From the NCBI RefSeq assembly GCF_003148805.1, contig NZ_QGGX01000015.1, positions 1 to 64,000 of the forward strand: a stretch of 64,000 nt of DNA, given 5' to 3'. Below the pieces are notes generated by a model. It was not told the origin of the DNA. It saw nothing but the letters and a program-made list of their open reading frames with translations, and searched no databases. The stretch is from Aminobacter sp. AP02 (GTDB lineage Bacteria; Pseudomonadota; Alphaproteobacteria; Rhizobiales; Rhizobiaceae). Of this stretch, positions 63,088-64,000 are shown one piece after another. The stretch's first letter is position 1; every line of letters starts with the position of its first letter. The translations under genes were made by a program, and so were the position numbers.

Positions 63088-63813
63088 CTACTCCGACGTG
63101 ACAGAAAAGAAATCTTGGAACGCACCAAGGTGTTTTTGTTCGAGATTATCCTCTTCAGCGCCGTAGATTATTGGGTCGGAATCAAAAGTCATTTTTGTAA
63201 GAGTCGCGCGCGGCTTAAAATCGGGTGTTTCCCGCACATGCTCCGTAACTTGCTTAAATATCTGGAACATTGCTAGTGAACTACCAATAAGATATTTCTT
63301 ATTTAGCGGAAAATGATGTTTGTTAATTTGGCAGTCGTCATATGTATCTGACGTAAGGAAATGAAACCTGATAATGAACTGAGACAGTTGCGGGCTGATA
63401 TAGGCGATATCTTTCATTAAATCTGCCGGAGGCAAAGGGATTGACGCCGGAATCTTCGTCGCAAATCGGATTTTACGGTAATACTCTCCTACGTCTGCGC
63501 CAACTGTGTAAACGCTATCAAGAGCATCATCAATCTTTTCTCTCTGCTTAGATTCTCGCAGATGCTGAATTTGCTCTCGGCCTGAAACAATAACGAACGC
63601 GCCCGCGCCCAGGGCTGCAATGCCTGCAATTAGGGTTTGAAATTCCTCTACCCAACCAAGCAGAACGACGTGGCTTAATCGCTGCCACCCGAGCCTGAGG
63701 CAGTCGCCTGTAAAGAATGCGCCGCATGTTGAACTAGATTGCGCGGCTGTGAACGCAAGCAATGCCCATACGCAGACCGCAAATATGAGCGGCTGCTTCA
63801 GTTTTTGAAACAT
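63088..63813 (-). CDS. Two-helix membrane protein, probable cargo
   Basis: The 241-residue protein has two transmembrane segments (LIFAVCVWALLAFTAAQ and TLIAGIAALGAGAFVIVSG), the second in the WVEEFQTLIAG context often seen in rhizobial phage-related membrane proteins, then a cytoplasmic helical domain (REQIQHLRESKQREKIDDAL). Its DNA is poorer in G+C than the surroundings and it runs opposite to the operon, as expected for an acquired accessory gene. The start at 63813 (MFQKLKQPL) has GGGGAATC ahead. Function unknown. Confidence 0.65.
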   Translation of the reverse strand: MFQKLKQPLIFAVCVWALLAFTAAQSSSTCGAFFTGDCLRLGWQRLSHVVLLGWVEEFQTLIAGIAALGAGAFVIVSGREQIQHLRESKQREKIDDALDSVYTVGADVGEYYRKIRFATKIPASIPLPPADLMKDIAYISPQLSQFIIRFHFLTSDTYDDCQINKHHFPLNKKYLIGSSLAMFQIFKQVTEHVRETPDFKPRATLTKMTFDSDPIIYGAEEDNLEQKHLGAFQDFFSVTSE

Positions 63814-63842
63814 ATGATTCCCCAGCACCAAATGGAGGAACC

Positions 63843-63905
63843 ATGACACCGCAGTTCATTGCTCACAAGGCGACCGAACAGGCTGCCAATGACTTCGCCG
63901 CATGA
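63843..63905 (+). CDS. Tiny leader ORF, 20 residues
   Basis: MTPQFIAHKATEQAANDFAA, preceded by a strong AATGGAGGAACC and ending in ATGA overlapping the HNH gene start at 63902. Similar in design to the other tiny ORFs in the element. Confidence 0.4.
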   Translation: MTPQFIAHKATEQAANDFAA

Positions 63906-64000
63906 CAGATCACCGCTCCGCCGAAGCTGCCGTTTACAGGCGACTTTATAAAACCGCCCGTTGGCAGCGCACCCGTGAACACCAACTGGCTCTGCAGCCT
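63902..64000 (+). CDS. Phage-type HNH endonuclease, 5' end only
   Basis: The 33 visible residues (MTDHRSAEAAVYRRLYKTAR, WQRTREHQLALQP) match the N-terminus of phage HNH endonucleases (LYKTxxWxxLRxxQLxxxPLC). The catalytic part lies past the window. In phages and capsid-forming satellites such genes usually precede the terminase genes, so packaging genes may follow. Confidence 0.75.
   Translation, partial: MTDHRSAEAAVYRRLYKTARWQRTREHQLALQP

Larger units (their letters stand above)
55100..64000. mobile_element. Integrated element, PICI-like phage satellite candidate (right end not in window)
   Basis: Left edge approximate. The order is tyrosine integrase, divergent regulator, AlpA-like activator with a near-consensus promoter, small unknown genes, Prim-Pol/helicase-like replication gene, iteron array with AT-rich tract, unknown genes, membrane cargo on the other strand, phage HNH endonuclease. 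Integrase, AlpA, primase-replicase and origin in this order are known for phage-inducible chromosomal islands; an HNH gene often precedes terminase in capsid-forming ones. No tail, lysis or capsid genes are visible, though the element continues past 64,000. Confidence 0.7.

Noticed and set aside
55100-64000. CRISPR array or restriction-modification system in the element
   Set aside because: No regularly spaced repeats and no methyltransferase or restriction motifs were seen; the only repeats are iterons and the two-copy segment.

Overview
The window looks like chromosome from an alphaproteobacterium of the Hyphomicrobiales, most like Mesorhizobium, Aminobacter or another Phyllobacteriaceae. 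The basis is high G+C, a B12-dependent (class II) ribonucleotide reductase, DUF1127, DUF1344, DUF2155 and DUF3126 small proteins, an NDUFA12-type complex I subunit beside aat-accC-accB-aroQ, and a two-cold-shock-domain protein followed by DUF192. Names rest on recognised protein motifs; no database was searched.

Positions 1-55,000 are mostly core genome. The left edge (1-930) holds a truncated DUF1254 gene and a decayed arylsulfatase. Then come nrdJ with probable NrdR boxes and a long structured leader; NUDIX, gpt, Usp, CinA-like and wrbA; a porin-like gene broken by one amber codon; tRNA-Leu(UAA); adenine deaminase; trkH; ilvA; gloA; cold-shock and DUF192 genes; cysE; gamma carbonic anhydrase; a BTLCP peptidase; PilZ and PAS proteins; rhomboid; CBS; gatB; panBC; and the block NDUFA12-DUF2155-methyltransferase facing aat-accC-accB-aroQ-dsbA-M48. 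From 45.6 to 48.3 kb a cytoplasmic subtilase is paired with a PAP2/vanadium-haloperoxidase-like enzyme. From 48.8 to 54.9 kb lie small secreted or stress-type genes (DUF1344, DUF1127) that share a composite upstream motif of conserved spacing, then a hybrid histidine kinase with an OmpR-type regulator.

From about 55.1 kb to the right edge (64,000) is an integrated element that continues outside the window: tyrosine integrase, divergent regulator, AlpA-like activator with a near-consensus promoter, several small unknown genes, a Prim-Pol/helicase-like replication protein, an iteron array with an AT-rich tract (probable origin), unknown genes, an oppositely oriented membrane-protein cargo gene, and the start of a phage-type HNH endonuclease. 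This order resembles phage satellites (PICI or capsid-forming PICI) more than a complete prophage. Several element genes appear to be translated through tiny leader ORFs, and a promoter/RBS segment has been duplicated within it. This element and the shared promoter motif are the most novel parts of the window.
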